Shown in pieces: positions 8,607-17,058 of a stretch of DNA of 41,202 nucleotides. The DNA is from Arcicella sp. (GTDB lineage Bacteria > Bacteroidota > Bacteroidia > Cytophagales > Spirosomataceae). Within the stretch, counting starts at the first letter, position 1; every line of letters starts with the position of its first letter. The stretch spans positions 1-41,202 of the forward strand of contig JANXML010000239.1 of NCBI GenBank assembly GCA_025354645.1, in the 5' to 3' direction. A program made the translations under genes and the position numbers. A model generated the notes under the pieces. The model searched no databases and was not told the origin of the DNA. It was given only the letters and a program-made list of their open reading frames with translations.

Positions 8607-9485
8607 ATGGCAAGAACAGATTCAAGAAGTCTTTTAGAGAAATTTACTGATATTGCAACAATTGTATCAGCGTTTGGTATTGTCGTTGCTTTCGTTCAAA
8701 TGTGTAGTCAAAATAAGCAGTTCAATGATTCTTTTGAACTTTCAAATAAACAGTTCCAATATCAATTAAAACAAGACTCACTACAAGAAAAAGCCGATTC
8801 CGTTAAAGATTATCGTGATTCTGTGAAGCTACAATTAACCATTAACGAATTTGAGAGAAATAAGCAGAATCAGGAAATAGAAGGCAAAAGAAATGAATCC
8901 CAGTTTGAAAAAAATATTACAACACTTCAAGAACTTGTAAAGGCTAACAGAGAGAGTAATGAGTATGTTGTGAAATCTCAAAGACCATATTTAGGGGTTG
9001 AGTTTAAGTCAATTTCAGTAGTTAATGATTCAATTATCCTTTTTGAAATCCATTTTACTAATCTCGGAATTAGAAGACCTTTTTTAAAAAGAATGACTCA
9101 TATTTTCATTAACGATAGAATAAACTCTTTTCATTCAATAACAAGCAATTATAAGGGAACTCCAATTGGAAATGATAACACGAATTTCACAATAGAGGAC
9201 TATAAGTACATTGGACTTTTGACAGAGAAAGAAAAAAATAAAGTCACCGTAAATTTTGTACTTGATATTGGTTATTTAGATGAATTGACAAATACTACTT
9301 TTGAGCAAAGATTTCATTATAAAATATCCAATTTGAAGCCTTTTTCTCTGGGAAATATAAATGAATCTACTTTAATAGAAAAACAAAACTTAGATCAATT
9401 TATTAAAAGCAAGAGAGATATAATTTTCAAAAAAAATACCAAAAATCTTACCCCAAATAACAAACCAAAAAATGCAAAAAATTAA
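8607..9485 (+). CDS. Hypothetical membrane-anchored coiled-coil protein
   Basis: I do not recognise this 292-residue protein. It has one hydrophobic segment near residues 16-34 (IATIVSAFGIVVAFVQM), then a long charged stretch rich in Q, K, E and S (about 38-120) that should form a coiled coil, and a globular C-terminal part starting at SQRPYLGVEF (about 124). The layout of an N-terminal anchor, a coil and an RPYLGV-type beta domain occurs in many bacterial proteins of unknown function. It starts 15 bases after the end of the zeta remnant and overlaps the next dehydrogenase gene by 14 bases. Its asparagine- and lysine-rich tail may be a degenerate end. Confidence 0.6.
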   Translation: MARTDSRSLLEKFTDIATIVSAFGIVVAFVQMCSQNKQFNDSFELSNKQFQYQLKQDSLQEKADSVKDYRDSVKLQLTINEFERNKQNQEIEGKRNESQFEKNITTLQELVKANRESNEYVVKSQRPYLGVEFKSISVVNDSIILFEIHFTNLGIRRPFLKRMTHIFINDRINSFHSITSNYKGTPIGNDNTNFTIEDYKYIGLLTEKEKNKVTVNFVLDIGYLDELTNTTFEQRFHYKISNLKPFSLGNINESTLIEKQNLDQFIKSKRDIIFKKNTKNLTPNNKPKNAKN

Positions 9486-10617
9486 AGTAGGTGTCGTAGG
9501 CACAGGGTTTATTGGACCCGCTCATATCGAAGCGTTGCGTCGTCTTCCTAATGTGGAAGTGGTGGCTCTTTGTGAAGTAAATATTGAATTGGCAACCGCC
9601 AAAGCCGCTCAGTTGGGCATCGAACGTCCTTGTACGTTTGAACAATTATTGGCGATGGAAGACGTTGTTTGTGTGCATATCTGTACGCCAAATTTTTTGC
9701 ATTATTCACAGTCAAAAGCGGCTCTGTTGGCTGGAAAGCACGTAGTTTGTGAAAAACCTCTTGCAAAAGATTTGCACGAAGCGGAGGAATTAGTACAAAT
9801 TGCCAAAGAAACGGGCTTGGTAAATGCTGTGCATTTCAACCTCAGATATTACCCATTGGTTCGCCAAATGAAAACCATGCGTGAGAAAGGTGATTTGGGA
9901 GAAGTTTACTCAATCATCGGCTCGTATTTGCAAGATTGGTTATTCTACAATACCGATTACAACTGGCGACTTGAACCCGACAAATCAGGCGATTCTCGTG
10001 CTATTGCCGACATTGGTTCGCATTTAATGGACGTAATCGAGTACATCACAGGTTTGAGAACTGTGGAAGTAATGGCTGATTTCAACACGATTCACAAGAC
10101 TCGTAAAAAGCCTTTGAAGCCCGTGGAGACGTATTCGGGCAAGATGTTGCAACCCGAAGATTATGCTGATGTACCCATCAATACGGAAGATACCGCCAAC
10201 GTTTTGTTACGTTTTGACAACGGAAACAAAGGTTTGGTAACGGTTTCACAAGTTTCGGCAGGACGTAAAAATCAGTTGAGATTAGAGATTTCGGGGTCAA
10301 ACAAAACCTTTGCTTTCAACTCAGAAGCTCCCAACGAAATCTGGATTGGAAATCGTGATGGCTACAACCAATCCCTCATGCGTGACCCATCATTGGCATA
10401 CCCAGAAGCGGGTGCATTAATGTCGTTCCCAGGTGGACATAATGAAGGTTTCCCTGATACATCAAAGCAGCTTTTCAGAGAGGTCTATGCAGCCGTAGCC
10501 GCAGGGAAAATGCCAGAAAACGCTCCATTCCCAACATTTGCAGACGGTTATCGTGAATTATTGATTTGTGAGAGGATTTTGGATTCGCACAGAAGTCAGT
10601 CTTGGGTAAAGGTTTAA
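9472..10617 (+). CDS. Gfo/Idh/MocA family oxidoreductase
   Basis: The 381-residue cytoplasmic dehydrogenase carries the N-terminal Rossmann motif GVVGTGFIGPAHIEAL (residues about 7-22), the CEKPLAKD motif near 97 that positions the catalytic lysine, and DIGSHLMDVIEYI near 182 with the catalytic His. The C-terminal half is the typical alpha/beta domain. Such enzymes oxidise or reduce sugars, inositols or 3-keto glycosides with NAD(P). The next metabolic gene, a TIM-barrel isomerase at 11346, is a usual partner in sugar or cyclitol catabolism, and the two probably formed one operon before the S23 gene and its repeats came between them. The start at 9472 overlaps the upstream gene by 14 bases. 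Confidence 0.9.
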   Translation: MQKIKVGVVGTGFIGPAHIEALRRLPNVEVVALCEVNIELATAKAAQLGIERPCTFEQLLAMEDVVCVHICTPNFLHYSQSKAALLAGKHVVCEKPLAKDLHEAEELVQIAKETGLVNAVHFNLRYYPLVRQMKTMREKGDLGEVYSIIGSYLQDWLFYNTDYNWRLEPDKSGDSRAIADIGSHLMDVIEYITGLRTVEVMADFNTIHKTRKKPLKPVETYSGKMLQPEDYADVPINTEDTANVLLRFDNGNKGLVTVSQVSAGRKNQLRLEISGSNKTFAFNSEAPNEIWIGNRDGYNQSLMRDPSLAYPEAGALMSFPGGHNEGFPDTSKQLFREVYAAVAAGKMPENAPFPTFADGYRELLICERILDSHRSQSWVKV

Positions 10618-10620
10618 GTA

Positions 10621-10690
10621 GTTGTGATTTGTGATTGAGTGAGTTGTGATTTTTTCAGTTGTGAGTGTTTCAAGTTGTGATTTGTGATTG
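10621..10690. repeat. GTTGTGATTTGTGATT repeats, inverted relative to those before the S23 gene
   Basis: GTTGTGATTTGTGATTG occurs at 10621-10637 and 10674-10690, with shorter GTTGTGA words between. These are the reverse complement of the AATCACAAATCACAAC words at 10796-10871, so the 250-base gap can fold into alternative stems. The gap codes for nothing I can see. Confidence 0.8.
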
Positions 10691-10795
10691 GGTTAGTTGT
10701 GATTTATTACTCATAATTACCTTAATTCTTTGATAAGTTGAGTGAAATAGATACCCAAAAACTACAAATTACAACCAGAATAATCTACCAATAGA

Positions 10796-10882
10796 AAATC
10801 ACAAATCACAACTGATTACACTCACAATTCACTAAATCACAAATCACAACCGATTACACTCACAATTCACTAAATCACAACT
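10796..10882. repeat. Two 38-bp tandem repeats plus a partial third
   Basis: Units at 10796-10833 and 10834-10871 are identical except for one T/C difference; each begins AAATCACAAATCACAAC and ends CTCACAATTCACT. A partial third unit starts at 10872 and runs almost up to the S23 start codon at 10887. Related words recur just after the gene at 11304-11340. Confidence 0.85.
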
Positions 10883-10886
10883 AATT

Positions 10887-11273
10887 ATGGAGCGGCTTTC
10901 ACAAGAAGAATTTGCAGAGAAAATGTATCAGCGAATAAAGTCTTTTGGATTGAGGTGTATTCCAGTATGTGATATTTTATTTGAAAAAACTCCCTCTGCC
11001 AAAAACATTGGAGGACAACTTGTTCGTTCATCTGCATCAACAGTAGCGAATTATCGTGCTGTTAGAAGGGCAAGAAGTAATAAAGAGTTTTTTGCAAAAT
11101 TGAGTATTGTAGTAGAAGAATTAGACGAAAGTGTGTTTTGGTTAGAATATTCCATTGATGCTAATTTTATTCAAAAAGTAAAACTAAAAACTCTGATTGA
11201 AGAAGGGTATGAACTATTAAAGATTTTAGCAAAATCAAGAAAAACAGCAGGAGATGCACTCCAAAAGAAATAG
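10887..11273 (+). CDS. Four-helix bundle protein (S23 / 23S rRNA intervening-sequence family)
   Basis: The 128-residue basic, helical product matches the TIGR02436/S23 family: EKMYQRIKSFGLR at the N-terminus, GGQLVRSSASTVANYRAVRRARSNKEF in the middle and an ELDESVFWLEY helix. Members were first found inside 23S rRNA intervening sequences of Leptospira and Coxiella and resemble the Avd accessory protein of diversity-generating retroelements; five subunits form a barrel with a positive surface that may bind nucleic acid. Here the gene is free-standing, sits between two sugar-metabolism genes and is bracketed by short repeats. No reverse transcriptase or variable-repeat pair is visible nearby, so it is not a retroelement part in this window. 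Its job is unknown. Confidence 0.85.
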   Translation: MERLSQEEFAEKMYQRIKSFGLRCIPVCDILFEKTPSAKNIGGQLVRSSASTVANYRAVRRARSNKEFFAKLSIVVEELDESVFWLEYSIDANFIQKVKLKTLIEEGYELLKILAKSRKTAGDALQKK

Positions 11274-11303
11274 TAAAATTTAGGATATTATCATTGTTGA
11301 GAA

Positions 11304-11340
11304 AAATCACAAATCACTAAATCACAACTCACAAATAAAC
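11304..11340. repeat. Downstream copies of ATCACAA words after the S23 gene
   Basis: AAATCACAAATCACTAAATC followed by ACAACTCACAAAT repeats the vocabulary of the 38-bp units upstream of the S23 gene in the same orientation, so the gene is flanked by direct copies. The block ends 6 bases before the next start codon at 11346. Confidence 0.75.
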
Positions 11341-11345
11341 AAGAC

Positions 11346-12398
11346 ATGAAAACAATAAAAGGACCCGCTATATTTTTAGCCCAATTTATGGATGACCACG
11401 CCCCCTACAATTCCCTTGATTCTATCACGGATTGGGTGGCGGGCTTAGGTTACAAAGGTGTTCAAATCCCAACGTGGGATGCTCGTGCCATCGACCTTGA
11501 AAAAGCGGCAACTTCCAAAACTTATTGTGATGAACTCACGGGAAAATTGGCAGATAAAGGCTTGCAAATCACCGAGTTATCTACGCACCTTCAAGGGCAA
11601 TTAGTAGCGGTAAATCCTGCCTACGATGCGGGTTTTGATGGTTTTGCTCCTGATTCGGTAAAAGGAAATCCAAAGGCACGTACTGAATGGGCAGTTCAAC
11701 AATTGAAGTGGGCTGCACAGGCTTCTAAGAATTTGGGTTTGAAATCTCACGCTACTTTTTCGGGTTCGTTGCTTTGGCACACCATGTATCCTTGGCCCCA
11801 ACGTCCTGCTGGATTGGTGGACATGGGCTTCACGGAATTAGCTAATCGCTGGTTGCCAATCTTGAATCATTTTGACGAATGTGGCGTGGATGTATGTTAT
11901 GAAATCCATCCAGGCGAAGACCTGCACGATGGCGTTACGTATGAGATGTTTTTGGAGAAAGTAAACAATCACGCCCGTGCTTGTTTATTGTATGACCCAT
12001 CCCATTTTGTATTGCAATGCCTTGATTATCTGCAATATATAGATTTTTATCACGAAAGAATTAGAGCTTTCCACGTAAAAGATGCCGAGTTTAATCCTAC
12101 TGGAAAACAAGGGGTTTATGGTGGTTATCAATCGTGGGTAAACCGTGCGGGACGCTTCCGTTCTTTGGGTGATGGTCAGGTAGATTTTGCTTCAATTTTC
12201 TCTAAATTAACGCAATACGGTTTCGATGGTTGGGCAGTTTTAGAATGGGAATGTGCCTTGAAAGATCCCGTTCAAGGAGCCGAGGAAGGAGCACCATTTA
12301 TTGATTCGCACATTATTCAGGCAACGTCAAAAATATTTGATGATTTTGCGGGTGGTGGAGCTGATTTGGAATTGAATAAGCGGATTTTGGGAATTTAG
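11346..12398 (+). CDS. Sugar phosphate isomerase/epimerase (xylose isomerase-like TIM barrel)
   Basis: The 350-residue product is an AP-endonuclease-2 type TIM barrel as in IolE/IolI and hydroxypyruvate isomerases. The N-terminal strand reads GPAIFLAQFM, and putative metal ligands appear in order: E in CYEIHPGE (near residue 189), D and H in YDPSHF (near 217), H in AFHVKDAEF (near 240) and E in VLEWECAL (near 301). It would isomerise or epimerise a keto-sugar or inositol derivative in the cytoplasm. It lies downstream of the Gfo/Idh dehydrogenase at 9472 and probably acts on its product. The stop is followed by a convergent inverted repeat. Confidence 0.85.
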   Translation: MKTIKGPAIFLAQFMDDHAPYNSLDSITDWVAGLGYKGVQIPTWDARAIDLEKAATSKTYCDELTGKLADKGLQITELSTHLQGQLVAVNPAYDAGFDGFAPDSVKGNPKARTEWAVQQLKWAAQASKNLGLKSHATFSGSLLWHTMYPWPQRPAGLVDMGFTELANRWLPILNHFDECGVDVCYEIHPGEDLHDGVTYEMFLEKVNNHARACLLYDPSHFVLQCLDYLQYIDFYHERIRAFHVKDAEFNPTGKQGVYGGYQSWVNRAGRFRSLGDGQVDFASIFSKLTQYGFDGWAVLEWECALKDPVQGAEEGAPFIDSHIIQATSKIFDDFAGGGADLELNKRILGI

Positions 12399-12464
12399 GG
12401 TAGAAATGGAGATGGGAGAAAGGCAGAAATGAAGACAGACTTTCCTCCGTTTATCCCGTCACTT

Positions 12465-12525
12465 GCCGTTGTCTGTGTCTTCGCAGACAACTATTTTGGT
12501 CGTCTGTGAAGACACAGACAACGGC
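12465..12525. repeat. 24-bp inverted repeat between convergent genes
   Basis: Arms at 12465-12488 and 12502-12525 (GCCGTTGTCTGTGTCTTCGC... and its complement) pair over 24 bases with a single mismatch around a 13-base loop. The GTCTGTG/GAAGACAC core is itself nearly palindromic. It lies between the plus-strand isomerase and the minus-strand glycosyltransferase, so it could act as a two-way terminator, though without a T run. Confidence 0.85.
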
Positions 12526-12569
12526 ATCAGAAACATTCCTCCATTTCTCTTGTCTTCTTTATCCTTTGA

Positions 12570-13325
12570 CTACCAATATTTTCCACGATTTTTAATAATC
12601 AAATTAACACCTCTTAATAGAATCTGCACATGAGCCGTAATTGCTCCCATTAATCCAAAATGTTTTTTCAAAACTTCATAACGGTCTGTTAGTGAGCGTT
12701 TTAATTGTTGATTTGATACGCCACCTGTTAAATATTTTGCTACTACAAAATCTAAATATTTCACTTCTTTTGCTCGTTTCAAACATTCAATTTCCCAATC
12801 AACATCGGCACTTAGATTATTTTCCATGTATAACGGAGCGATTGATTTTCGGACAATAAAGGCTTGATGACAAACCAACATTCCGAGTTTCATGTCTTGC
12901 CATTTTAGGTTTTTGGGTAAATGATGGGGAGTAATTTCTGAACGTAAACCTTGGATATTTCCTTCATTATTTACAAAAAAAGTATCTCCGTAAAGTACAT
13001 CCGTTTTTTCAGAAACGACTTTATAAATCTGCTTAACCGCTTGATTATCATTAATTTCATCCCCAGCATTCATAAACCAAACGAAATCGCCCGTAGCTTT
13101 TTTGAGTCCTTTATTCATGGCATCATAAAGCCCTTTGTCGGGTTCTGAAACTAAGATATTGACTCGATTTTTGTATTTTTCAGCAATCTGCAAAGTTCCA
13201 TCTTTTGATTTTCCATCAATGATGATATACTCAAAGTTTTGATCGGTTTGTGCCAAAATACTTTGGATGGTTCGCTCCAAGAATGGTTCGGCATTATAAG
13301 TTATGGTGATGATGGAGAGTTTCAT
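12570..13325 (-). CDS. Family 2 glycosyltransferase
   Basis: The 251-residue protein is a GT-A fold transferase: SIITITYNAEPFLERTI at the start, IIIDGKSKDGT near residue 34, SEPDKGLYDAMNKG near 60 and the metal-binding region WFMNAGDE near 83. This pattern is shared with WcaA/WcaE-like enzymes of exopolysaccharide synthesis, which add a hexose to a lipid-linked oligosaccharide on the inner face of the membrane. A weakly hydrophobic C-terminus (AHVQILLRGVNLI) may touch the membrane. It marks the left end of the polysaccharide locus and is read towards the isomerase. Confidence 0.88.
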   Translation of the reverse strand: MKLSIITITYNAEPFLERTIQSILAQTDQNFEYIIIDGKSKDGTLQIAEKYKNRVNILVSEPDKGLYDAMNKGLKKATGDFVWFMNAGDEINDNQAVKQIYKVVSEKTDVLYGDTFFVNNEGNIQGLRSEITPHHLPKNLKWQDMKLGMLVCHQAFIVRKSIAPLYMENNLSADVDWEIECLKRAKEVKYLDFVVAKYLTGGVSNQQLKRSLTDRYEVLKKHFGLMGAITAHVQILLRGVNLIIKNRGKYW

Positions 13326-13339
13326 TTTTCAAAATTAGG

Positions 13340-13375
13340 CAAAATAAAAAGAGTTACTACAATGAGCAACTCTTT
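13340..13375 (-). terminator. Terminator after the secreted protein gene
   Basis: On the minus strand AAAGAGTT pairs with AACTCTTT around a 12-base loop and is followed by TTATTTT. It lies just downstream of the stop codon of the gene at 13399 and separates it from the glycosyltransferase. Confidence 0.7.
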
Positions 13376-13398
13376 AAATTTTCCGTAAAAAGTAATTT

Positions 13399-13992
13399 TT
13401 ATGGACAGGTTATCATTGTTCTCACAAAGTTTCCATCATTACCGATGGTTACTCTCCAACAGGCTCCATCTGGGGATTTCAAGATAATTCCTTTGTTAGG
13501 GTTTTCAACATACACATCTCCATTGGTAATTTGCAGTTTGGTTTTCGGGTTATTCGTTCCGATTCCAACATTACCATTTTCGTCAATTCTCATTCGTTCA
13601 TAACTTGCTCCTATGCTTGTCCACCCTGTCTGAAATTTCAAGATTCCTCCACCCGTTGAAGGATTGCCAGCTCTTAGAATTAGTCCAGCCCCAGAACTCC
13701 AGAGTTGACCAAAATCGGCATACTCTGTTCCGTAAGTACTCAGACCGTAGATAGAAGAGGTATGAACAATATCCGTAAATGAACTACTTGTTCCAGTTTT
13801 AAGTCGACCGTAAACTACTGAAGAGTTTGACTGAGTTCTATTGTTTAGTAAAAAAAACATTCTGCTATCGGGAGTATTTCCAAAATCAGCATTTTTATCA
13901 ATGACTAATTTATCAACTCCTACTTGTGAGAAGGCATTAAAAGCTGAAATCAATAGTAAGATGAAAAACGTGTATGTAGTATTCTGTTTCAT
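13399..13992 (-). CDS. Secreted protein with tail-fibre-like repeats
   Basis: The 197-residue product has a Sec signal peptide (residues 1-22, cut probably after FNAFSQ or nearby). The mature part is rich in Gly, Ser, Thr and Asn. It contains NGNVGIGTNNPKTKLQI near residue 139, the 'GIGT..P..KL' motif common in phage tail fibres and in Bacteroidota cell-surface proteins that precede an S74 chaperone or similar domain. No S74 domain follows, so it is a short, stand-alone version. It ends in a Cys-Pro pair, with a second Cys in GACWRV that could form a disulfide. Its role is unknown; surface exposure is inferred from the signal peptide. Confidence 0.65.
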   Translation of the reverse strand: MKQNTTYTFFILLLISAFNAFSQVGVDKLVIDKNADFGNTPDSRMFFLLNNRTQSNSSVVYGRLKTGTSSSFTDIVHTSSIYGLSTYGTEYADFGQLWSSGAGLILRAGNPSTGGGILKFQTGWTSIGASYERMRIDENGNVGIGTNNPKTKLQITNGDVYVENPNKGIILKSPDGACWRVTIGNDGNFVRTMITCP

Positions 13993-14009
13993 TATTTTTT
14001 TGTTTTAAA

Positions 14010-14042
14010 TTGGTTACATCAGTAAATATAGCCGTAATTTTG
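14010..14042 (+). promoter_or_regulatory. Candidate promoter of the plus-strand polysaccharide operon
   Basis: TTGG at 14010-14013 and TAATTTTG at 14035-14042 resemble the Bacteroidota -33 and -7 boxes with a spacer of 21-22 bases. The start codon at 14061 follows 18 bases later. This also argues against the longer reading frame that would start at 14010. Confidence 0.4.
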
Positions 14043-14060
14043 AAATCTAAAACATTAAAA

Positions 14061-15197
14061 ATGCAGAAACTACTTTTTTATACTAAAATAAACTTTGGCA
14101 ATGTAGCAAACGTAGGAATCAAAAATAAAATAGTTTCACAGGTAAAAGCATTCAGAAATTTAGGGGTAGAGCCTCATCTTTTTTATTTTGAAAATGATGA
14201 TTTTTATCTGCAAGGCAATGAAACACAATTCAAAGAAACCATAAAATCAAAATTACATTTTTTATGGTTTTTATACTTTGGTTGCCTCAATAGGATTAAT
14301 TTTAAAGAATATTCTTATCTGTATATCAGGCATTTTCTGACCAACCCATTTTTCCTGATTATGCTGTGGCGAATAAAAAGACAAAATCCTAAACTAAAAA
14401 TTTTTCTTGAATTACCTACTTATCCGTATAAATTTGAAAATAATAATTTAGGATTTATCAGCAGAGTTAGCCAGATGATAGATTCTTTTTGTACAATTTT
14501 CTTTAAGTACTTTGTCACGCAAATCGTTACATTCTCTGCTGATGATTCAATTTTTGGAATTCCTACTATAAAAATTGATAACGGTGTTGAGGTAGAAAAA
14601 TACTCAGCCATTGAGCCAATTCATCAAAAAGGCAAGCAGATTCATCTATTAGGTTTAGCAAACGTACAATTTTGGCATGGATTTGACAGATTGATTGAAG
14701 GCATTAAAAATTATCAGGCTGAAAACCCTAAAGGTGTCGAATTCATATTTCATATCGTTGGTAAAAGTGATTTAATTGAAATATTGAAACTAAAAGTGAA
14801 AGCATTAAATCTTCAATCTTCTGTGATTTTTCATGGGTTTCTGAATGGAAAAGAGTTGGAAAAGATGTTTGCGAACTGTCATGTAGGTATCAGTACACTT
14901 GCATTGCATCGAATTCATTTAACGCACGCTTCTCCTTTAAAATCAAGGGAGTTTACTTCCAGAGGTTTGCCCTTTGTGTTAGGACATGAAGACGATGGTT
15001 TTCCCAAAGATTACCCCTTTATTCTGAAGGTTGCCAACGATGATACTCCTGTTAAAATGGAGCAGATAATAGCATTTATAGGAAAATTAGCAACATACCC
15101 TATCTATTGGATAACCATGAATAAGTACGCAAAAGATAATTTCACGTGGGAATGTAAACTGAAAAACGTGGTTGATAAATTCAAAATAATAACATGA
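14061..15197 (+). CDS. Glycosyltransferase (GT1/GT4-like, GT-B fold)
   Basis: The 378-residue product opens with QKLLFYTKINFGNVANVGIKN, a first Rossmann-like strand, and contains typical GT-B second-domain elements: IHLLGLANVQFWHGFDRLIEG near residue 198, VEFIFHIVGK, SSVIFHGFLNGKELEKMFANCHVGIST near 255 and SPLKSREFTSRGLPFVLG near 295. The donor and acceptor cannot be told. The ATG at 14061 fits the usual N-terminus and the promoter; 17 extra codons upstream are unlikely to be used. Its stop overlaps the next gene by 4 bases (ATGA), so it heads an operon of five tightly packed genes. Confidence 0.8.
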   Translation: MQKLLFYTKINFGNVANVGIKNKIVSQVKAFRNLGVEPHLFYFENDDFYLQGNETQFKETIKSKLHFLWFLYFGCLNRINFKEYSYLYIRHFLTNPFFLIMLWRIKRQNPKLKIFLELPTYPYKFENNNLGFISRVSQMIDSFCTIFFKYFVTQIVTFSADDSIFGIPTIKIDNGVEVEKYSAIEPIHQKGKQIHLLGLANVQFWHGFDRLIEGIKNYQAENPKGVEFIFHIVGKSDLIEILKLKVKALNLQSSVIFHGFLNGKELEKMFANCHVGISTLALHRIHLTHASPLKSREFTSRGLPFVLGHEDDGFPKDYPFILKVANDDTPVKMEQIIAFIGKLATYPIYWITMNKYAKDNFTWECKLKNVVDKFKIIT

Positions 15198-15904
15198 GTA
15201 TAGCAATCATAATTCCTGTTTATAAAAAAGAATTGTCACCTTCAGAAAGCATTTCAATTAGGCAAGCATTGGCAATATTTCCTGAACACGATCTTATTTT
15301 AGTTTCTCCAACAGGATTAAATCTTAACAATTATTATTCTTTTTCGGATAAATTCAGGGTTGAATCATTCGACAAAAAATATTTCAACAGTATTGCTGGC
15401 TATAGTAAACTGATGCTTTCTGCAAAGTTTTATGGACGATTTTTAAAGTATGAATACATTCTAATTTATCAATTAGATGCTTATGTATTTGATAATCAGT
15501 TAGATAAATGGACTGATAAGAATATTGATTATGTAGGTGCTCCGTGGTTAATAGCTCCACCTATTGCATCAAATAAAAAACCAAAAGTAAATATCCAACA
15601 TTTGTTTATCAATAAAGTTGGTAATGGTGGACTATCTTTACGAAAAGTAAAAACGCATTTTTGGACAGTCATTTTTTTTAGTCCATTAATACTTCTTTTC
15701 CCTTTGAATGAAGATATGTTTTTCGGATTATTGATGGATTATTTGAATCCATTTTATAAAAAACCAAAAGCAAAAGAAGCCTTGCAGTTTGCCTTCGAAA
15801 TGCAACCTTCTCAATCATTTGAACTCAACAACAATCAACTTCCCATGGGCGTTCATGCTTGGGAAAAGTACGAACCCGAGTTTTGGAAACCATACATTCA
15901 TTAG
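15194..15904 (+). CDS. DUF5672 family protein (putative glycosyltransferase)
   Basis: The 236-residue product fits DUF5672, a family found in polysaccharide loci. Seen are IAIIIPVYKK at the N-terminus, YILIYQLDAYVF near residue 88 with an Asp where a GT-A enzyme binds metal, DYVGAPW near 115, VGNGGLSLRKV near 147, NEDMFFG near 177 and PMGVHAWEKYEPEFW at the C-terminus. These conserved blocks are the reason it is thought to be a GT-A-like sugar transferase, but I know of no assigned substrate. It overlaps its upstream neighbour by 4 bases and the next gene starts 17 bases after its stop. Confidence 0.8.
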   Translation: MSIAIIIPVYKKELSPSESISIRQALAIFPEHDLILVSPTGLNLNNYYSFSDKFRVESFDKKYFNSIAGYSKLMLSAKFYGRFLKYEYILIYQLDAYVFDNQLDKWTDKNIDYVGAPWLIAPPIASNKKPKVNIQHLFINKVGNGGLSLRKVKTHFWTVIFFSPLILLFPLNEDMFFGLLMDYLNPFYKKPKAKEALQFAFEMQPSQSFELNNNQLPMGVHAWEKYEPEFWKPYIH

Positions 15905-15921
15905 ATTTCAAGAGATTTACC

Positions 15922-17058
15922 ATGACAGAAAACATCCAAATGGTTGATTTGCAAAGTCAATATCAACGATTGAAAGAGCAAATTGATGACGCCATTTTTT
16001 CAACCATCAATAGTAGCAAATTTATCAAAGGACCTAATAATAGTAGCTTACAGACGGAGTTGGCAGAATACCTAAATGTGAAAAAGGTAGTCAATTGTGC
16101 CAATGGTACGGATGCCCTACAATTGGCTTTGATGGCTCTGGATTTGAAAACAGGAGATGAAGTAATTGTACCTGCATTCACTTATGTGGCTACTGCCGAA
16201 GTCATTGGTCTTCTGGGACTTACCCCAGTTTTGGTTGATGTAGATTATCATTCTTTCAACACCACGGCTGACATCATTGAGGAGGCTATTTCAGAAAAAA
16301 CCAAACTCATTGTTCCCGTTCATTTATTTGGGCAATGTTCTGATATGGAGCCAATTATGAAATTGGCAACACAACATAACCTTTTTGTAGTTGAAGATAC
16401 AGCCCAAGCCATAGCTACAACTTATACATTTGCAGATGGGCGAAAAGTGAAGGCTGGGTGTATGGGAAATATTGGAACAACTTCATTTTTTCCTTCGAAA
16501 AATCTGGGTTGTTATGGTGACGGGGGAGCATTATTTTCTGATGATGAAACATTGGCAGAAAAGCTACGAATGATTGCCAATCACGGGCAATCCGTTCAGT
16601 ATGTGCATGACGCTATCGGTATAAATTCAAGATTAGATGATATTCAAGCTGCTATTTTGCGAGTAAAATTGCAAGAACTTGATGATTTTAATATCAGAAG
16701 AAATAAAGTGGCAGATTTTTATGATTCAGCCTTGAAAGATATTGACAAAGTAATCATTCCACATCGTCAATATAACTCTACTCACGTTTTCCACCAATAC
16801 ACTATAAAGGTAAAAGATGGACTAAGAGATGATTTGAAGTTATTTTTGCAACAAAAAGGCATTCCAAGTATGATATATTATCCTAAACCCTTGCATCATC
16901 AAAAAGCATACGCTTCAATCAGTAAAATAGGAAGTGATTTAACTATTTCAGAAAAACTTTGCGACGAAGTGCTTTCATTACCAATTCACACGGAAATGAA
17001 CGATTCGCAATTGGAATATATCATTGAAAATATTAACATTTTTTTTAATGGAAAATAA
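15922..17058 (+). CDS. wbpE: DegT/DnrJ/EryC1/StrS aminotransferase (WbpE-like)
   Basis: The 378-residue PLP enzyme has [17 protein letters not shown] (cofactor phosphate site, near residue 57), [11 protein letters not shown] near 84, VPVHLFGQC near 130, [13 protein letters not shown] near 155 and the Schiff-base lysine in [17 protein letters not shown] near 193. In this gene order it should convert UDP-3-keto-GlcNAcA to the 3-amino sugar, using glutamate, between WbpB and WbpD in UDP-2,3-diacetamido-uronic acid synthesis. The start at 15922 ([10 protein letters not shown]) fits the family; the longer frame overlaps DUF5672. Its last 11 bases overlap the acetyltransferase gene. Confidence 0.85.
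   Translation: MTENIQMVDLQSQYQRLKEQIDDAIFSTINSSKFIKGPNNSSLQTELAEYLNVKKVVNCANGTDALQLALMALDLKTGDEVIVPAFTYVATAEVIGLLGLTPVLVDVDYHSFNTTADIIEEAISEKTKLIVPVHLFGQCSDMEPIMKLATQHNLFVVEDTAQAIATTYTFADGRKVKAGCMGNIGTTSFFPSKNLGCYGDGGALFSDDETLAEKLRMIANHGQSVQYVHDAIGINSRLDDIQAAILRVKLQELDDFNIRRNKVADFYDSALKDIDKVIIPHRQYNSTHVFHQYTIKVKDGLRDDLKLFLQQKGIPSMIYYPKPLHHQKAYASISKIGSDLTISEKLCDEVLSLPIHTEMNDSQLEYIIENINIFFNGK

Noticed and set aside
10796-10871. Two 38-bp tandem units as a CRISPR array
   Set aside because: The units are directly adjacent with no spacers, only two full copies exist, and no cas gene is near.
10887-11273. S23 gene as Avd of a diversity-generating retroelement
   Set aside because: No reverse transcriptase, template repeat or variable repeat is visible in the window.
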